From: Coleophoma eucalyptorum
Taxonomy: Eukaryota; Ascomycota; Leotiomycetes; Helotiales; Dermateaceae
Assembly (NCBI GenBank): GCA_026120035.1
Contig: JALRME010000057.1
Coordinates: 1 to 64,000, forward strand
DNA length: 64,000 nucleotides
Direction: 5' to 3'
Numbering within the stretch: position 1 is the first letter of the stretch; each line of letters begins with the position of its first letter. Positions 21,424-32,628 of the stretch are shown here, in pieces. The notes below the pieces were generated by a model. That model had not been told where the DNA came from. It did not search any database and was given only the letters and a program-made list of their open reading frames with translations. The position numbers and the translations under genes are program-made.

Positions 21424-22454
21424 TTTTCTATAGCGATAGATACACGGGGACAAAATGCCCTCACACAGTGTCCATTTCTGTTTTGAGACGTGAGTTACGC
21501 AGGGGTGTAACGTGAGCTGTTAGTAAGCAACTCGAGCTGTGGCTGAGCACTCATGAGCTCGCCCTGAGCCAACATGAGCCAGCGTGATCGTGCTTGATTC
21601 AAGCCTGAGCCCTGCTGATTGTACCTGTTTTCATCCTGAGCAGCGTGAAGAGGGTCTGAAATTGGGCCCCAATCAGCTCGTAGGGGATATGAGGTGTCAC
21701 AGACTGACTGGTCCCATTTTCGGGCCCGAGTCATCCGTGGCTTAGCTCTTCGAATCCCTGTATCGGCAATACTTTCCTTTCCTTTGATCTACAGTTCTCA
21801 AGACGTCTTGAATAATTCAATTCGCATATTCAGCTAGTGGTACGTAATGATCTTTGCAGCTTTCACAATTGAGTTTAATACGGAGCAGAGTTTGACAGGT
21901 TCTGAATACTATCTTCAATCCAAGTTGTAAAGAGACTTTACATCGAAAGACTATCAGCTCACTGAGTTGTTATCATCCAGAGCCCTCTAACAGAAGTAAT
22001 AGTGGCCGGCCAAAAATTACTCAAGCCTTACGGCAAGGTTAGTCTGTTCTATTCTGATCAGAGGAAATGCTGCCACCGGACAGATAAGACAGTGTCACCA
22101 ATGACTGGACGAGGATGCTACAGGAGACTACGCAAATTACGAATTGGAGAAGAGGTGGAGGTGTTGGTGAAGCAGTAAACGCAAGCCACTTTCGAGGCCA
22201 AGAAGACTAGCGACAAACAGGAGAGAAATCTTATAGTATCGAACAAGGCGAACACAGCAACCGTGAAGGAGGCTAGCGCTCATGAGTTCCTCGCCATCAA
22301 CAGCTTAAGCTCTTCCCAGGATGCAGCAGGAAGCGCGAAGAGTGTAAGAAAGTCAGAACGTATTGATGCCGCGTATGATTCATTGCTAACTGGCTCCAAT
22401 CCCGCAACAGTCTTTACCGTCCCACGCCCGAGAGCAAGGTTCGCAGCTATAATA
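21424..22454. other. Spacer with TGAGCC-rich repeat
   Basis: About 1 kb. The part at 21520-21640 is a decayed TGAGCC-rich array related to those at 13.8 and 56.6 kb. The rest shows no gene. Confidence 0.4.
21520..21640 (+). repeat. Degenerate TGAGCC-rich repeat array
   Basis: Words GTGAGC, CTGAGC, ATGAGC, CTGAGCC, ATGAGCC and CTGAGCC recur at roughly 9-12 bp. The family resemblance to the 13.8 kb array (GTGAGCCAG) and the 56.6 kb array is clear, though divergence hides the period. Confidence 0.5.
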
Positions 22455-23090
22455 ATGTACCCAGAGACTTCGTGTGCATGGCGGGAACCTCTGTTTAGCC
22501 TATCTTTCATGGATCCCTTCAAAGTTCAACTTGTCATTGACAACCTGAAGGCCGACGCCAATGGAGTGCAGCATGCCAGAAGTGCTGTTTGCAACGTTGT
22601 TAATTACTATCCGTCGAGCTGGTGGAACGCTAGAACTGGAGTTTGCTTGCTTCCTACGCAGGAATTCACTGAGGGAACAGATCAATCAATCTTCTTTCTC
22701 GGTATTTCCATTGACTGGCTTGGCCATCGGTTCTCGTTGGTTTTTGGTTCAGAAGGCCGCCAAGGCTGGGTTGAATTTGTCAGTACCGAAGACCTTAACT
22801 TCAGAACTTGGCAATTTTGGCTTGGAAGCAAACCAACTGGGCGTGATCGACTTCTTACGAAGCAAAGCAATACGATGTTTAAAGCCGAAATAGAGCGTGC
22901 AGATGTACTTGGCTCGAAGGTATTCGAGGTGCGTTGTTGGGCTGAATCAGCACAAGATGATAATTGGACAGATAATGAGTGGGAAAGCGCAAAGGAAGAG
23001 ATTGAGCCGGACATCATAATCGTCGAGGACTGCGAGCGACATGAGAATGGGCCAGAGAGTATCGTAGAACAAAATGTGGAGGCAGCATAA
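22455..23090 (+). CDS. Hypothetical protein
   Basis: An open frame that extends left to 22263 without an ATG; the first in-frame ATG is 22455 (MYPETSC), giving about 211 aa. The protein has an ordinary globular composition, with WWNARTGVCLL, FFLGISIDWLGHRFSLVFG, WVEFVSTEDLNFRTWQFW, and a strongly acidic C-terminal tail (NEWESAKEEIEPDIIIVEDCE). No signal peptide or membrane segment is seen. I do not recognise a family. It could be a host gene with an upstream exon or a fragment of a mobile element, because a transposase-like fragment follows 400 bp downstream. Confidence 0.45.
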   Translation: MYPETSCAWREPLFSLSFMDPFKVQLVIDNLKADANGVQHARSAVCNVVNYYPSSWWNARTGVCLLPTQEFTEGTDQSIFFLGISIDWLGHRFSLVFGSEGRQGWVEFVSTEDLNFRTWQFWLGSKPTGRDRLLTKQSNTMFKAEIERADVLGSKVFEVRCWAESAQDDNWTDNEWESAKEEIEPDIIIVEDCERHENGPESIVEQNVEAA

Positions 23091-23489
23091 TGAAGTCAGC
23101 AGTGGATATGTTGATGATGAATCGAGACCCTCATGTCAGTTCCGAAGACAGCCATTACGCGCTCAAAAGGCTAGACAATCACCGGCTCAAGTCGTTCATC
23201 CTCACGCGAGATGTTGTATAAATACATCCTAGTTATCGTATAATCCCGGTAGTGGGGATGGCGCACGATGAGTGTTGGTACGCGCGCCCGATCACCAACA
23301 GGGGGAATGAGGCGCGGTTTTACTGCGGGCATATGAGAGACGTTGTGATTGTTGTCGATGTAGCGAGCTGCTACGATGCCTCCAGAAATCTGGCGCGCAG
23401 AGTGTTTGGTAAACAAGCACCACTGGCGATTTGTGGCGCAGGCGACATGTGGCTGATGACATTTAGTCCCTTGCATTTCGCAGAACCAA

Positions 23490-23668
23490 TCCACCATCTT
23501 TATCTGGCGGCATCGCAGCGCCAAATGATTCGGAATATGATACTCAGTGGAACACTTTCGCAGAAACAGATGGCCGACGCTGCTCGCTGCAGTGAACGCG
23601 GAGTCCAAAAGAATTGCGGTCGAATGGGCAAGTATGGCCTGCTATCACTCAGCCATGGACTGTTCTAA
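23490..23668 (+). pseudogene. Remnant of a Tc1/mariner-type transposase N-terminus
   Basis: The frame ending at 23668 contains RQMIRNMILSGTLSQKQMA followed by DAARCSERGVQKNCGRMGKYG. This matches the helix-turn-helix start of fungal Tc1/IS630-type transposases (pattern MI..MILS.LT..QMA.AAGCS.R.V..IR.NLR.FG). It stops soon after (LSLSHGLF), and no DDE catalytic domain follows, so this is a fragment. Terminal inverted repeats were not found. Confidence 0.6.
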
Positions 23669-24814
23669 AGAGCAGTAGAGGTAGTGAGGTAAAAGTAGGA
23701 ATTCAGGTACTCCCTTCATTCTCCTTGGGAGGTTAAGGGGAGGAGAAGATTCCAAGTCTCTTCTCCTAGTTGCCTCACCATTTGGACAACAATATTCTTC
23801 GAAATTATTTCCTGATCAGGTTAGTGACACTTTGGCTACCTGCAAGTTCTCGAACGGGTCATCTCTTGACCAGGTGAACGGGACGCTCCTGTGGGGTGCG
23901 GGAGACCCGGGGGAAAAAGAAACTAAAATTGTGGGTACGGCACATAGCTGCGTCTCTGCCGCCCCACCCCCACCCCCACCCCCGCTCCCGGCCGAGGGGC
24001 CGGAAAATAAGACCCTAGCGTAGGTTATAGACTTGGAGGTGGAATCTAAATCCTTGGCACTCGATAGATCCCTGACCCAATTTCTAAGCCAATAAGTCTT
24101 TCGCAGTCACGTTATCGCTGACAACTCTTCGACTTTGTAGGACGTGAGGCTGGAGAGCAGAATATACCTGCTACTTGCGGAGTCAGAGATTGGAATCATC
24201 ATCTGTTCGAATTCACAGAGCTTTTAGGTAGGAATAGGGAGATGGCATGGAGTCAACAAGCCTGCCGAGAATTCGAGGATAGAAACCCAAGATCTGTATC
24301 GTACCAAAGATGGTTGCATGTGATTGTCAGGTACAAGCAGTACGTTCAAGGCCTAGGCTTTTTTCGATCGACACTCTATCCAAGATCCTGTCCAAGGTCC
24401 ATGGTCATCTTTGCTACATCTGATGGCCTTCAAACCTAGCCTACCTTTGCCTTATGCACAGTTTTCTCCTCATCTTCTAACCGTGAACGTGGAACTGCTT
24501 CAGGCGGTAGCTAAAGGCCAGACTATTGTCTTCGAGTACTTGGACAAGGCCCTTGTCGCATAAATGATGCAGAGTCTGCATGCCAAAGTGGAAGTGGATC
24601 GAAAGTGGTACATCTCCTTCAGAAAGCTGCGTGGGAAGAAGTGCAGTCCAAGTATTAACAAACTTGTAAGAACTGAAATCAGCGTCTGTAGAATACGCCA
24701 CTATGTACACGAGGTTTTGGAGAGGCCTTCTTCCAGGACCATGTGGTATGCAGCGTAGTTTCAAAAACAAACGACCTAGACAATCGTCTCAGACATATCC
24801 ATTGAAGTCTTTGT
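23669..24814. other. Spacer with C-rich microsatellite
   Basis: About 1.15 kb with no supported gene. It contains an (ACCCCC)n tract at about 23962-23983. The minus frame at 24477-24770 lacks an initiating ATG at its start and was not accepted. Confidence 0.4.
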
Positions 24815-26865
24815 TCATTCCCTTTGCGTGATGATATCCTTTTCGGCTATCTCTCGGTCAGACGCCTTCTCGGCTAGCTCATGATCAGCGTTGGATTTCT
24901 TTTGCACTCCAAACACGACTTCGTCGGTCATGTAGTGGTCTACTTCTCGGAGCCAGTAGCAAGAGATAAGAGCCACGGTGCCGAATGCAATAGTGGCCAA
25001 GAAAACAACCCTGTCATGGTCAGAGGTCATGGTACGCTCGATGTATCGGTGCTGAAAACTTACCTGTACGAAGCTATTGTGGTATCGGCAACTGCGGACT
25101 TCACGGCTGCGATGACGGCCATGTTATTGTTCGCAGCTTTGGCGAGCGCTGGTGCTGATCCCGCAAGCGCTGCGGCCGCGATGCCCTTGACCTCGCTCTG
25201 GGGAGCACCCGCTGCAAGTGCGGCAGCTGTGGCGGCGGGCGGGATGTGGCTGCTTTGACGCGAATTGAGGATCGAATTGAACAAGGCGACGCCGATGGAG
25301 CCTCCCAAAGTACGGATCGTATTCAACAGGCCAACAGAAAGACCCAACTTGGTTTGCGGGACGCAGTATTGTGTTGTGATGAACGAAATCTGTACAATAC
25401 CACCTGTTGCAGAACCAATGACCGCGGCGAGGACCACAATAATGGCAACCGACATAGTGGGTTTCAGGATAGCAACTTGAGATTGAATGTTAGGACGGTT
25501 CACTTATTCGCAGTTTAGGATGATTTGTACTCACACAGTGCTGGCCCAATCAATAAAATAGTCGAAAGGACGTAGTACATAATCTTATAGCGACCGGTCT
25601 TCTGGAAGATAGTGCCCGCCATCATAAGACTTATCAGATTCACGGTAGCGAACGGTATGCGATAAACTCCCACCATTACTGGATCTTCCTCCCAGAAGAG
25701 GAGTAGGAGCTTGGGAAAGTCTATTGAACATATCAGATACACCTATGTCAATAACGAGGATTGGAGAAGTCTTACAGACAGAGCTAACCAACAACATAAA
25801 CCCCTCAACAAAGCTGATAACGTTTATGATGGTATATGTGCGGTCGCGGAAGAGGTCCTTGTCGAACAACGGCATCACAGCACCGAAAGTCTCATAAAGA
25901 GGGAGGACTATGAGGAGAACAACGAGTCCGACGACCGTAGGAGCGATACCGTGGCTGCTACTCCATCCATACGCGGCTGCGCCTCCCCAAGAAAGACCGA
26001 GAAGCAGGCACACGACGCCGCCCAGGAAGAGGAAAAGTCCACCGTAATCAAGGCGCCTCAGGACTGACCTTCTTGACAAGCCCAAGGCATTGATGCGATT
26101 AGTCGGATTGTAGATGATGACGGTCGCAATACCTCCAATGCCGAACAAAATCGCGTTGATGTAGAAAGGCCATCTCCAACCGTTTGTGGCACTGGCCTTG
26201 ACAAATGCTCCGGAGTAGACTGGTCCCACGATTTGGCCGACGGAGCCTCCAATGTGCTGGACTGTGGTCCATGTAGGCCGAGTAAAAGCAGGCACAATCT
26301 CTGCGATTGCGCCCGAGGCAAGAAAGACGAGCGCCACTCCCACTCCAGTGAGTGCCTAATGATCACTTAGCATAGTTGAGCGTAGCGAGCAGACTTTCTA
26401 TCTTACCTGACCACAAATGATAGTCTTGGTAGACTCGGCACGCCCAGCGACAATTGAGCCAACAGTTCCGAACACAGATCCTGCAACCATGCCCCACTTG
26501 CGGCCAATGATATCTGTCAAGTAGGACGAAGCTGGGAGGAATGCAGCAATGCCAACCGACGTGGCCGTCGCCACCCAGGCCGCAAGGTCAGGTCTGCCCA
26601 AATCTGCGACCATGAAGGAGACTTGAGTCGGTGGAACAACGTAAGCTATACTGCCAACGCAGTAGAGGTAGCTCATAAGCAGAGCGTTGATCAAAGAAAG
26701 AGTGCCTGTAGCTTCCCATACAGCCTTGAATGAGTGGCCGCTGGGCTTTTCCACTCTGCTGAGCTCCCGCAGAACTTTCTCGCCAGTTCTGCCAGCATCC
26801 TGGTCGTCCGTGAGGTTCTCCATGTGGATGGTCGCGACTTCTGAAAGATCTGGTTTCTCGCTCAT
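24815..26865 (-). CDS. MFS transporter, TRI12/DHA-type multidrug efflux family
   Basis: A five-exon gene from ATG 26865. The protein of about 570 aa has a long hydrophilic N-terminus and about 14 hydrophobic segments. The MFS signature YLTDIIGRKWGMVAG lies in the loop after TM2, and WPFYINAILFGIGGIATVII follows the central region. The late block SVGLLNTIRTLGGSIGVALFNSI is typical of fungal TRI12/siderophore-like 14-TM transporters. The cytoplasmic tail is polar (VVFGVQKKSNADHELAEKA). It most likely moves a small organic molecule across the plasma membrane. It is head to head with the SDR, sharing an 818-bp promoter containing a GGCCCCAC word, so it is probably the uptake or efflux component of the catabolic cluster. 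Confidence 0.9.
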
Positions 26866-27683
26866 TATGACTGCCGAAACGCGGGTCTGAAGTTTAGGGA
26901 ATGAGTTCTATGAAAGAGAAACGAGATATGATGAGAGACCAACGGTCCTGAAGAAGAAAGGATTTTCGTGAGGATGTCTGACCAGGAGTTGCGAGGCAGC
27001 GTCTACTTGACCACTTTATCTATACATATATATATATTCGTTGCGTCCGAGTGTACCGGCGAACCGCCCCCGCCTTTTCCCCAGATTTTGCAGCCTCGTC
27101 TACCCTGGACTCTGCATGTCGTCCCACTGATTGGGAAGCAAGTTACTCGCACGGGCCGTCATCTCTGTCCCCGATGCGGAGGTGTGATTCTACGGGAGTG
27201 GTGCCGCGTGGGCCTGGCGGGTCCGATCATCACCATGGCCAATTTGGACAAAGAGATGGGTCTGGACCACACTTTTGTCGGCTCCGCCCTTAGTACAGCT
27301 GACTGCCAAGGTCGCCGGCGAGTTGCAATACTTGATAAGGGCGGGGCTGAGACAGGAGATTAAATCTGGGAAAGCTGGCCCCACAACCTGGGGTTTGGCG
27401 TACTTCGGGGTTTTAGCGTATTCTGGGGTCCAGCATAGGAGGAGGTACTCTGCGTCCAGTGCTCTGCCAAATCAGTGGAGCCGACAGTCTCGGATGGCGC
27501 CCCCGCGGCAATACTTATCCTACCCCGTCCAAAAGCAACAAGCTACAGACGGTGTCAAAAAGGTATATATTAAATGGTTCAAAGCCAACGCAGTTAGAAA
27601 CGTTAGATAAACACAGGTGCGCTCCTATGACCTTCCCAGAACAACTTCGGCTCACCATCTACTTGAACGGCCTATAGATCGAC
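26866..27683. promoter_or_regulatory. Bidirectional promoter, MFS transporter / SDR
   Basis: 818 bp between divergent genes. A TATATATATA tract lies at about 27026-27037. The word GGCCCCAC is at 27377-27384, 307 bp before the SDR start, in a variant context (CTGGCCCCAC) of the motif shared by the cluster. CTGGGG/TCGGGG words follow at 27388-27430. Confidence 0.5.
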
Positions 27684-28505
27684 ATGGCTTCAGAAAACGA
27701 CGAACACATCTCCACCCGACCAGCGGATGATTTCGACTGGAAGGTGTCACTGAAAGGAAAGGTGATTGCGATCACCGGCGCAGCTCGAGGTATTGGACTG
27801 GCCATTGCCGCGGTATGCTTGGACAACTCAGCAGAGGCCGTGTACGCTCTGGACGTGTCCGAACCCGATGATGAGTTCAAGGACGTGGAAAAGGTTTATG
27901 GCAAGCGCTTACGATATGTAAAATGCGACGTCACCTCGCAAGAGAGCGTGACAAGCGCCATCGACCAGGTCGTCGCCGAGGCAGGCACCATTCACGGTTT
28001 CGTGGCCAACGCCGGAATCGCGAAGGGCCAAGCTGCGCTGGACATTGATGCCGCAGTGTTGCAGTCGCACTACTCCGTAAATGTTTTCGGTGTCTACTAC
28101 TGCGCCGTCGCGGCCGCCAAGAAATTCATCGAGCTCAAAGTCAAGGGCTCAATTGTCATTACCTCTTCCATGTCATCTTACGGTCCAACGCAATCGGCGT
28201 GGGGCTCGGTGTACGGCTCCACAAAAGCAGCAGTCAAAGCGGCTGCCAAAAGCTTGGCCCCAGAGTGGGCGCCATACGGTATCCGAGTCAATAGTGTGAG
28301 CCCTGGGTTTACAGAGACTCGATTGACGGACATGTACCGGGCGAAGCAAGGCTGGCAGGACGAAATGCGGGGCTATGGTGGGATGGCACGCATGGGCAGC
28401 GCAAGAGAGGTGGCAATGTCTTATGTGTATCTGCTGAGCGACGCTGCAAGCTATATCAGTGGTATCGACATTGCGGCTGCAGGTTGCGTGCGTAACTGGG
28501 GCTAG
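27684..28505 (+). CDS. Short-chain dehydrogenase/reductase (SDR)
   Basis: An intronless gene of 273 aa, a classical SDR. The cofactor motif is ITGAARGIGLAIA (TGxxxGxG). Asp in YALDVSEPDD at the end of beta-2 suggests NAD(H) preference. NAG is in FVANAGIAKG, the catalytic Ser in IVITSSMSSYG, the catalytic Tyr and Lys in VYGSTKAA (YxxxK), and then IRVNSVSPGFTETRL. The C-terminus (GCVRNWG) is short. It probably interconverts a secondary alcohol and ketone in the cytosol. Directly across a shared promoter from the MFS transporter, it is a natural first step (alcohol to ketone) before the Baeyer-Villiger monooxygenase of the same cluster; that order is inference. Confidence 0.94.
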   Translation: MASENDEHISTRPADDFDWKVSLKGKVIAITGAARGIGLAIAAVCLDNSAEAVYALDVSEPDDEFKDVEKVYGKRLRYVKCDVTSQESVTSAIDQVVAEAGTIHGFVANAGIAKGQAALDIDAAVLQSHYSVNVFGVYYCAVAAAKKFIELKVKGSIVITSSMSSYGPTQSAWGSVYGSTKAAVKAAAKSLAPEWAPYGIRVNSVSPGFTETRLTDMYRAKQGWQDEMRGYGGMARMGSAREVAMSYVYLLSDAASYISGIDIAAAGCVRNWG

Positions 28506-29330
28506 AACTAGATCCAATTTGACCCCTTTTCACTATCCTCCAGTTTCGAATCTGTCCTTTTTGCTAGCTCTCTTACGACTGACTCCGAATACCCTTCTTC
28601 CCGTAGAGACAATGACCCTTGCTATATTGAAGTCTGCCATTATGTTTCCTCAATACCGTTCTATATTAGTTTACAGGCATGTCCAAAATACCTCTGGCAG
28701 ACCACTCCAGAAGCCATCCACACCGTCAAGTTACTATCGATCCCGAGCTACTCAGGGTAATCACAGGGAGCCTTCGGGTCCGCCATGCATGTCAATCAGA
28801 TGATCAACTTCTTTGAAAGACTCCCCCACCAACACGTCCTTCACGACTGGTACATCGTTGAGTAGCGGATCGTAGCCGAAATCATGATTTTAACGAACGC
28901 CCGGTCTAGACGATTGCAAGAGCTAGCTGACGTGCAAATGGAATGAGCAATATCACTGGATGAGCGTCTGTACTCAAGTTAGACACTTTGCCTGTCAAGA
29001 TTAAGATTTGACCGCGTGAGCGCAGAGATAGCCCAGCCTAGAAAGTGGCGAGGGCCAGCTGGAACATCCTCATGCAGTGGAACTTACTCATATCATTGAT
29101 ATAATCGATCTACTCGAACTAGGCCCTTCATGTGCCAAAGCAAAGTCGGAAACTTAACTGCATGGATACTTTTGGTCTAGACGATCGTAGGAGCGAAATG
29201 GATCACGGATATGTGTGCACAAAGAGTGTCAAGAGTTGGCTGGAGGATCCTGGTTTCTCACGCATAACGGACTCGGAGAAATTGGCTATACACTCAAATT
29301 TGACCTGCAATCACTTCTAAAGTAAAAGTA
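28506..29330. other. Convergent spacer between SDR and aldo-keto reductase
   Basis: About 825 bp between two 3' ends. No supported frame was found. Confidence 0.4.
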
Positions 29331-30388
29331 CTATGAAGGGGCTTTTGGCAGCTTGCTTGGATCAACTGAGAAGTTGGAACCCTCATCGCCTAAAGCTGCG
29401 TGGATATCAGCGATGCCATCTAATACGATTTTTGGCAAAGGCCCTTTGGCTACGTCCGCGGTGTTCTGTTTGAGCTGAGAAAGCTTGCTGGCGCCCAATA
29501 TAATACCATCTTTTTCTCCCAACTTAGAATGATAGCAAAGCCATCGTAGCGCAGCTTCCGTTGGCGCAATGCCCTCAGGCTGAAGAATGGATTGAAGTTT
29601 CCGAATTCCCTCGTGGAATGCGGGCTTGTCGTACCAATCCCTGTAATGTTGTCCAAATTCTGCGTCAAATCGGGTGCCTTGGGCATTTCCGGAAGTCAGT
29701 TTGCCCGTTAAAAATCCACCACCGAGAGGTGAGTAGGCAACGAACTCCATATTGTGCTCTCGAAGTATGGGTATCAACTCCTTCTCGTGGTCACGACATA
29801 TCAGGTTGTATTGTCCTTGATACACCGATGGCTTAACGTAGCCTTTCGCTTCGCAAACATTGAGGAACTTGCGAAGCAGGTCGGGAGGAAAATTGCAAAC
29901 GCCAATCTTATAAACTGTCAGCAAACAAGAGCACAACCCTCGATTGACGACTTGCAATTTACCTTCTCGCAGAATCCTTTCTGATACTGCTCATTCAATG
30001 CCTCAGCCTGCTCCTCGATAGGAGTGACCTTGTCTACCATGTGAGCATATAGGATTCCAACCTTGTTCACACCAAGAGACTTCAGACTTTTTTCAACGCT
30101 CTTGCGCACAGCCTCTTTGGTCAACGTCCCGTCGCTGTTGTTGCCAGAGAAGATGATCTTGGTGTTGATGGTGAATCCCTTCTGCGCCGTCTTGATCTCA
30201 CCTAGCATGCGCTCCGAGCCGCCTGGGTTGTCACGAGGGTATCGAGCAGCGGTATCGATGAGCGAGACTCCAAGGCTATGCACATCGTCGAGAAATTGTG
30301 AGACGAAAGCGGGATCCTGGAAGGTTTTGTCATCATCGGATGCGAACAGCGCGGTGCCAAAGTGCAAATCTGGGTGCGGTACGGCCAT
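29331..30388 (-). CDS. Aldo-keto reductase
   Basis: Two exons from ATG 30388. The intron (GTAAAT...TATAAG, about 29912-29967) joins QKGFCEK to IGVCNFPPDLL. The protein is about 330 aa, as usual for the TIM-barrel AKR family. Motifs: VSLIDTAARYP (catalytic Asp and Tyr), TKIIFSG (catalytic Lys), ILYAHMVD (His replaces or shifts the usual DLxxxHxPD), IGVCNF (GxSNF-like), VYQGQYNLICR, VAYSPLGGGFLTGK, and the NADPH-binding end GIILGASKLSQL. It is close to the AKR7/aflatoxin-aldehyde-reductase type. It likely reduces an aldehyde or ketone with NADPH. A GGCCCCAC word lies 313 bp upstream (30701-30708), placing it with the catabolic cluster. Confidence 0.9.
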
Positions 30389-31078
30389 CGTGAGCGGCTT
30401 GAGCAGAAGGGTCCAGCTGTTGAAATGGTATCTGTTCTTAAACTGGTTCAGATGTTCGTGAACAACCCATGGTGCCTCTTATTACAATTCAAGGCACTTA
30501 ATATCTTGAAGCCGAGCTCGTAGCCTCGCTCTGTCGGCCACCGCCGCTTCGCCGAAACGCGAGAAGGTGAGAGAAACTTCAATCTCGCCGATCGAGCCTT
30601 TCAGCTTCTGCGGCACCTGAATAGGCCGAAAGGCGAGAAATGGGTGTTCGTTGCGCTGCACTGAAGCACAGACCGTCCCCCGCTCGGGTGCCAAATCTGG
30701 GGCCCCACCAAGCCGTGTGTGTAGATGGGCTATTGGGTACTCGAAAATACAACGATAGAGCGAGGATCTGGGGTATCTCCCGTGGAGTAAACCCCTCGAT
30801 TCCAAGCTAATGGTGTCTTTGAACCAAGTTGCACACGTGTTATGGTCACCACGACGAGCACAATACACATGCAATTATATCTTGTAGAGGAGGGAGTGAA
30901 TTGTATCCATGGGGGCTAAATCTTTGGCAATTTCCATCTTCAGATGGTATATGAGAGTAAATTCTTTCGGAAACATCATTGTCTCTGGCGGAGGCTACGA
31001 TAGCGGTCCCGTCACCGGATGGCTGAAAACCGTAAGACCATGATCTCTCGAATTTGCTTCATTATTTCCTTGTATATC
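30389..31078. promoter_or_regulatory. Promoter region of the aldo-keto reductase
   Basis: 690 bp. It contains GGGGCCCCACC at 30700-30710, a variant of the cluster word, and a GTCCCCCGCTC stretch just before. No gene was recognised in the region. Confidence 0.4.
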
Positions 31079-31807
31079 CTAAGCGCTGTTGATGCTGAAG
31101 CCAGGCGCTACATGTTCCAGCTCCGGATTGATGCCTTTAAATACCAGCCTCCTTGCCTCAGCCCCATTCCTCTCGCCAGCATCCAAAGCAACCAAGACTC
31201 TGGCACAGCAATTGTACGCCGCAATAGTACTTGTGATCTCAACCACTTCTCGATCGTTGAAGTGCGCCCTCACGTTCTTATAGACCTGTTCTGGTACTTC
31301 GACAGTCAGAGTCATATAATCGGAATACTCCAACACTGCCATATGAGGCTCGTCTAGAGACGTCTTCGCAGGTGCTGTTTGCGCTATCACCGTAGATGCT
31401 GGTGCTTCAATGATGTACTTCAAACCGGCAAGTGACATTCCCCCTTCCTGGAGTAGGATAGGCGCATGGTGCTCGAATTCAAACCAAGCTTGACATAACA
31501 TTGCGACCCGGCATATGGCAAGCTCCCTTATCGAAGCTGAAAGAGTTGTACGAGTACGGACGGCACCAAAGAATGTGTTCCTTTTCGCGAGCGCGTTAGT
31601 CCATGTCATTGTTTCGTTGATGCGAGCCAATTCTCTAGGAGAGAAAAAGAGAACTCACCACCCGTCAGAAATAGGTGGTGCATGCAACAAACACCTATCC
31701 AAAGCAAGCAGGCCTGCTTTGCCACGCCGTTCCTTCACACGGGCTACAATCGCTGCGTCCGACTCGGAGGTAAAAACGGGCGGGTCAGGAACATACGGAA
31801 GACGCAT
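31079..31807 (-). CDS. Carboxymuconolactone decarboxylase-like (AhpD fold) protein
   Basis: Two exons. Exon 1 begins at ATG 31807 with MRLPYVPDPPVFTSESDAA and LLCLDRCLLHAPPISDG. An 82-nt intron (GTGAGT...CGAAAAG, branch GACTAAC) joins it to NTFFGAVRTRTTL. Exon 2 has the family core SIRELAICRVAMLCQAWFEFEHHAP, the AhpD-like helix with conserved Glu and His, and VYKNVRAHFNDREVVEITSTIAAYNCCARVLVAL. Total length is about 215 aa with no signal peptide. Fungal proteins of this class are often called 4-carboxymuconolactone decarboxylase family but few are proven. It may isomerise, decarboxylate or act as a peroxidase-like helper on a ring-cleavage or lactone intermediate in the cluster. Confidence 0.85.
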
Positions 31808-32250
31808 CTTGACTGTTTTTGGTTCGTGACGTCCTCAAATTTGTAAAATAAACGTTATTCTCACTGTTTGATGGTCTTAAGGGGGTATTGACCTAATCTT
31901 ATAAACCGACATCTTCAGGTTAGCGACGTTGTGATCTCTGCGAGACTGCGAAGTGAAGTGGGGTAAATGCGGAGTATTCTCAAGGGTCACACGAGACATA
32001 ATTACAAGCCAAAGACGCCTCTTACACACCCCTGTAGTGCTGTCGGCTCGGGTGGGGAACCCAGCTCTTCGGATAGTTTGCCCAACTCTTAGTGTGCCTG
32101 TCAACATGCTAACAATTTTTATGGATCACGGGACGATCGGCTCTACAACCGTGTCTTCTACCGCCGCGTGAACAGCTCCTTCAACGCCTTGAACTACAAT
32201 CTTCTAAGGAAGCTCTTCGGCGCCAGAAAGAGGCGTACCTGTTAGGTACA
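31808..32250. other. Upstream region of the CMD-like gene
   Basis: About 440 bp. A GGTGGGGAAC word at about 32050 only loosely resembles the cluster motif. No gene was accepted; the minus frame at 31877-32107 has no family character. Confidence 0.3.
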
Positions 32251-32628
32251 ATGGCCGGAACTCTCAATGAGCAGCGTCGAATACCTATCGCTCATGTTGG
32301 AACGAACAATACACACTTCACTCTGGTGCACAGAAGACATGTCCCGGCACCGACTCCAGAAGACCGCGAGCACCTCCTTGAAGGCTGTTCGACGTTCCTC
32401 AACAATGTGATCTCGGTCCTTCGCAGGGACGTTCTCATGGACTACGGCAATAACGGGTCTAGTTTTGAGGGTTTTGATTTGGACGATGGTTCTAGCAGCA
32501 TGTCGGAAAGCAGCTCTTGCGACTATTGGGGTGACGCGTATCTAGCCTTGACTGACCGCATTTACAGAGGGGACGTTGAAGGGGTGGCAGTCGTCCACAG
32601 TCCCGGGCTTGAATCGATCGAGTATTAG
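32251..32628 (+). CDS. Hypothetical small acidic protein
   Basis: An open frame of 125 aa from a true ATG (ATGGCCGGA). The sequence starts MAGTLNEQRRIPIAHVG, has VHRRHVPAPTPEDREHLLEG in the middle, and a serine/acidic stretch (FDLDDGSSSMSESSSCDYWG) near the end. No membrane segment, signal peptide or known domain is seen. It could be a small nuclear or cytosolic protein, an exon of a longer gene, or a chance frame. No cluster motif precedes it. Confidence 0.35.
   Translation: MAGTLNEQRRIPIAHVGTNNTHFTLVHRRHVPAPTPEDREHLLEGCSTFLNNVISVLRRDVLMDYGNNGSSFEGFDLDDGSSSMSESSSCDYWGDAYLALTDRIYRGDVEGVAVVHSPGLESIEY

Noticed and set aside
21661..21680. GGGCCCCAAT word near 21.66 kb as another copy of the cluster motif
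   Set aside because: It lacks the TC prefix and the RC ending, lies in the AT-rich terpenoid region, and is likely chance.
23962..23983. (ACCCCC)n tract as a telomere-like repeat
   Set aside because: Fungal telomeres are TTAGGG/CCCTAA; this is a short C-rich microsatellite.
24477..24770. Minus-strand frame of 97 aa downstream of the MFS gene
   Set aside because: Starts at TTG rather than ATG, and no recognisable domain or splice partner was found.
25246..26067. Plus-strand frames opposite the MFS transporter
   Set aside because: Shadows of the transporter exons on the other strand; low-complexity charged composition.
27968..28517. Frames overlapping the SDR on both strands
   Set aside because: Out-of-frame shadows of a clear SDR coding sequence.
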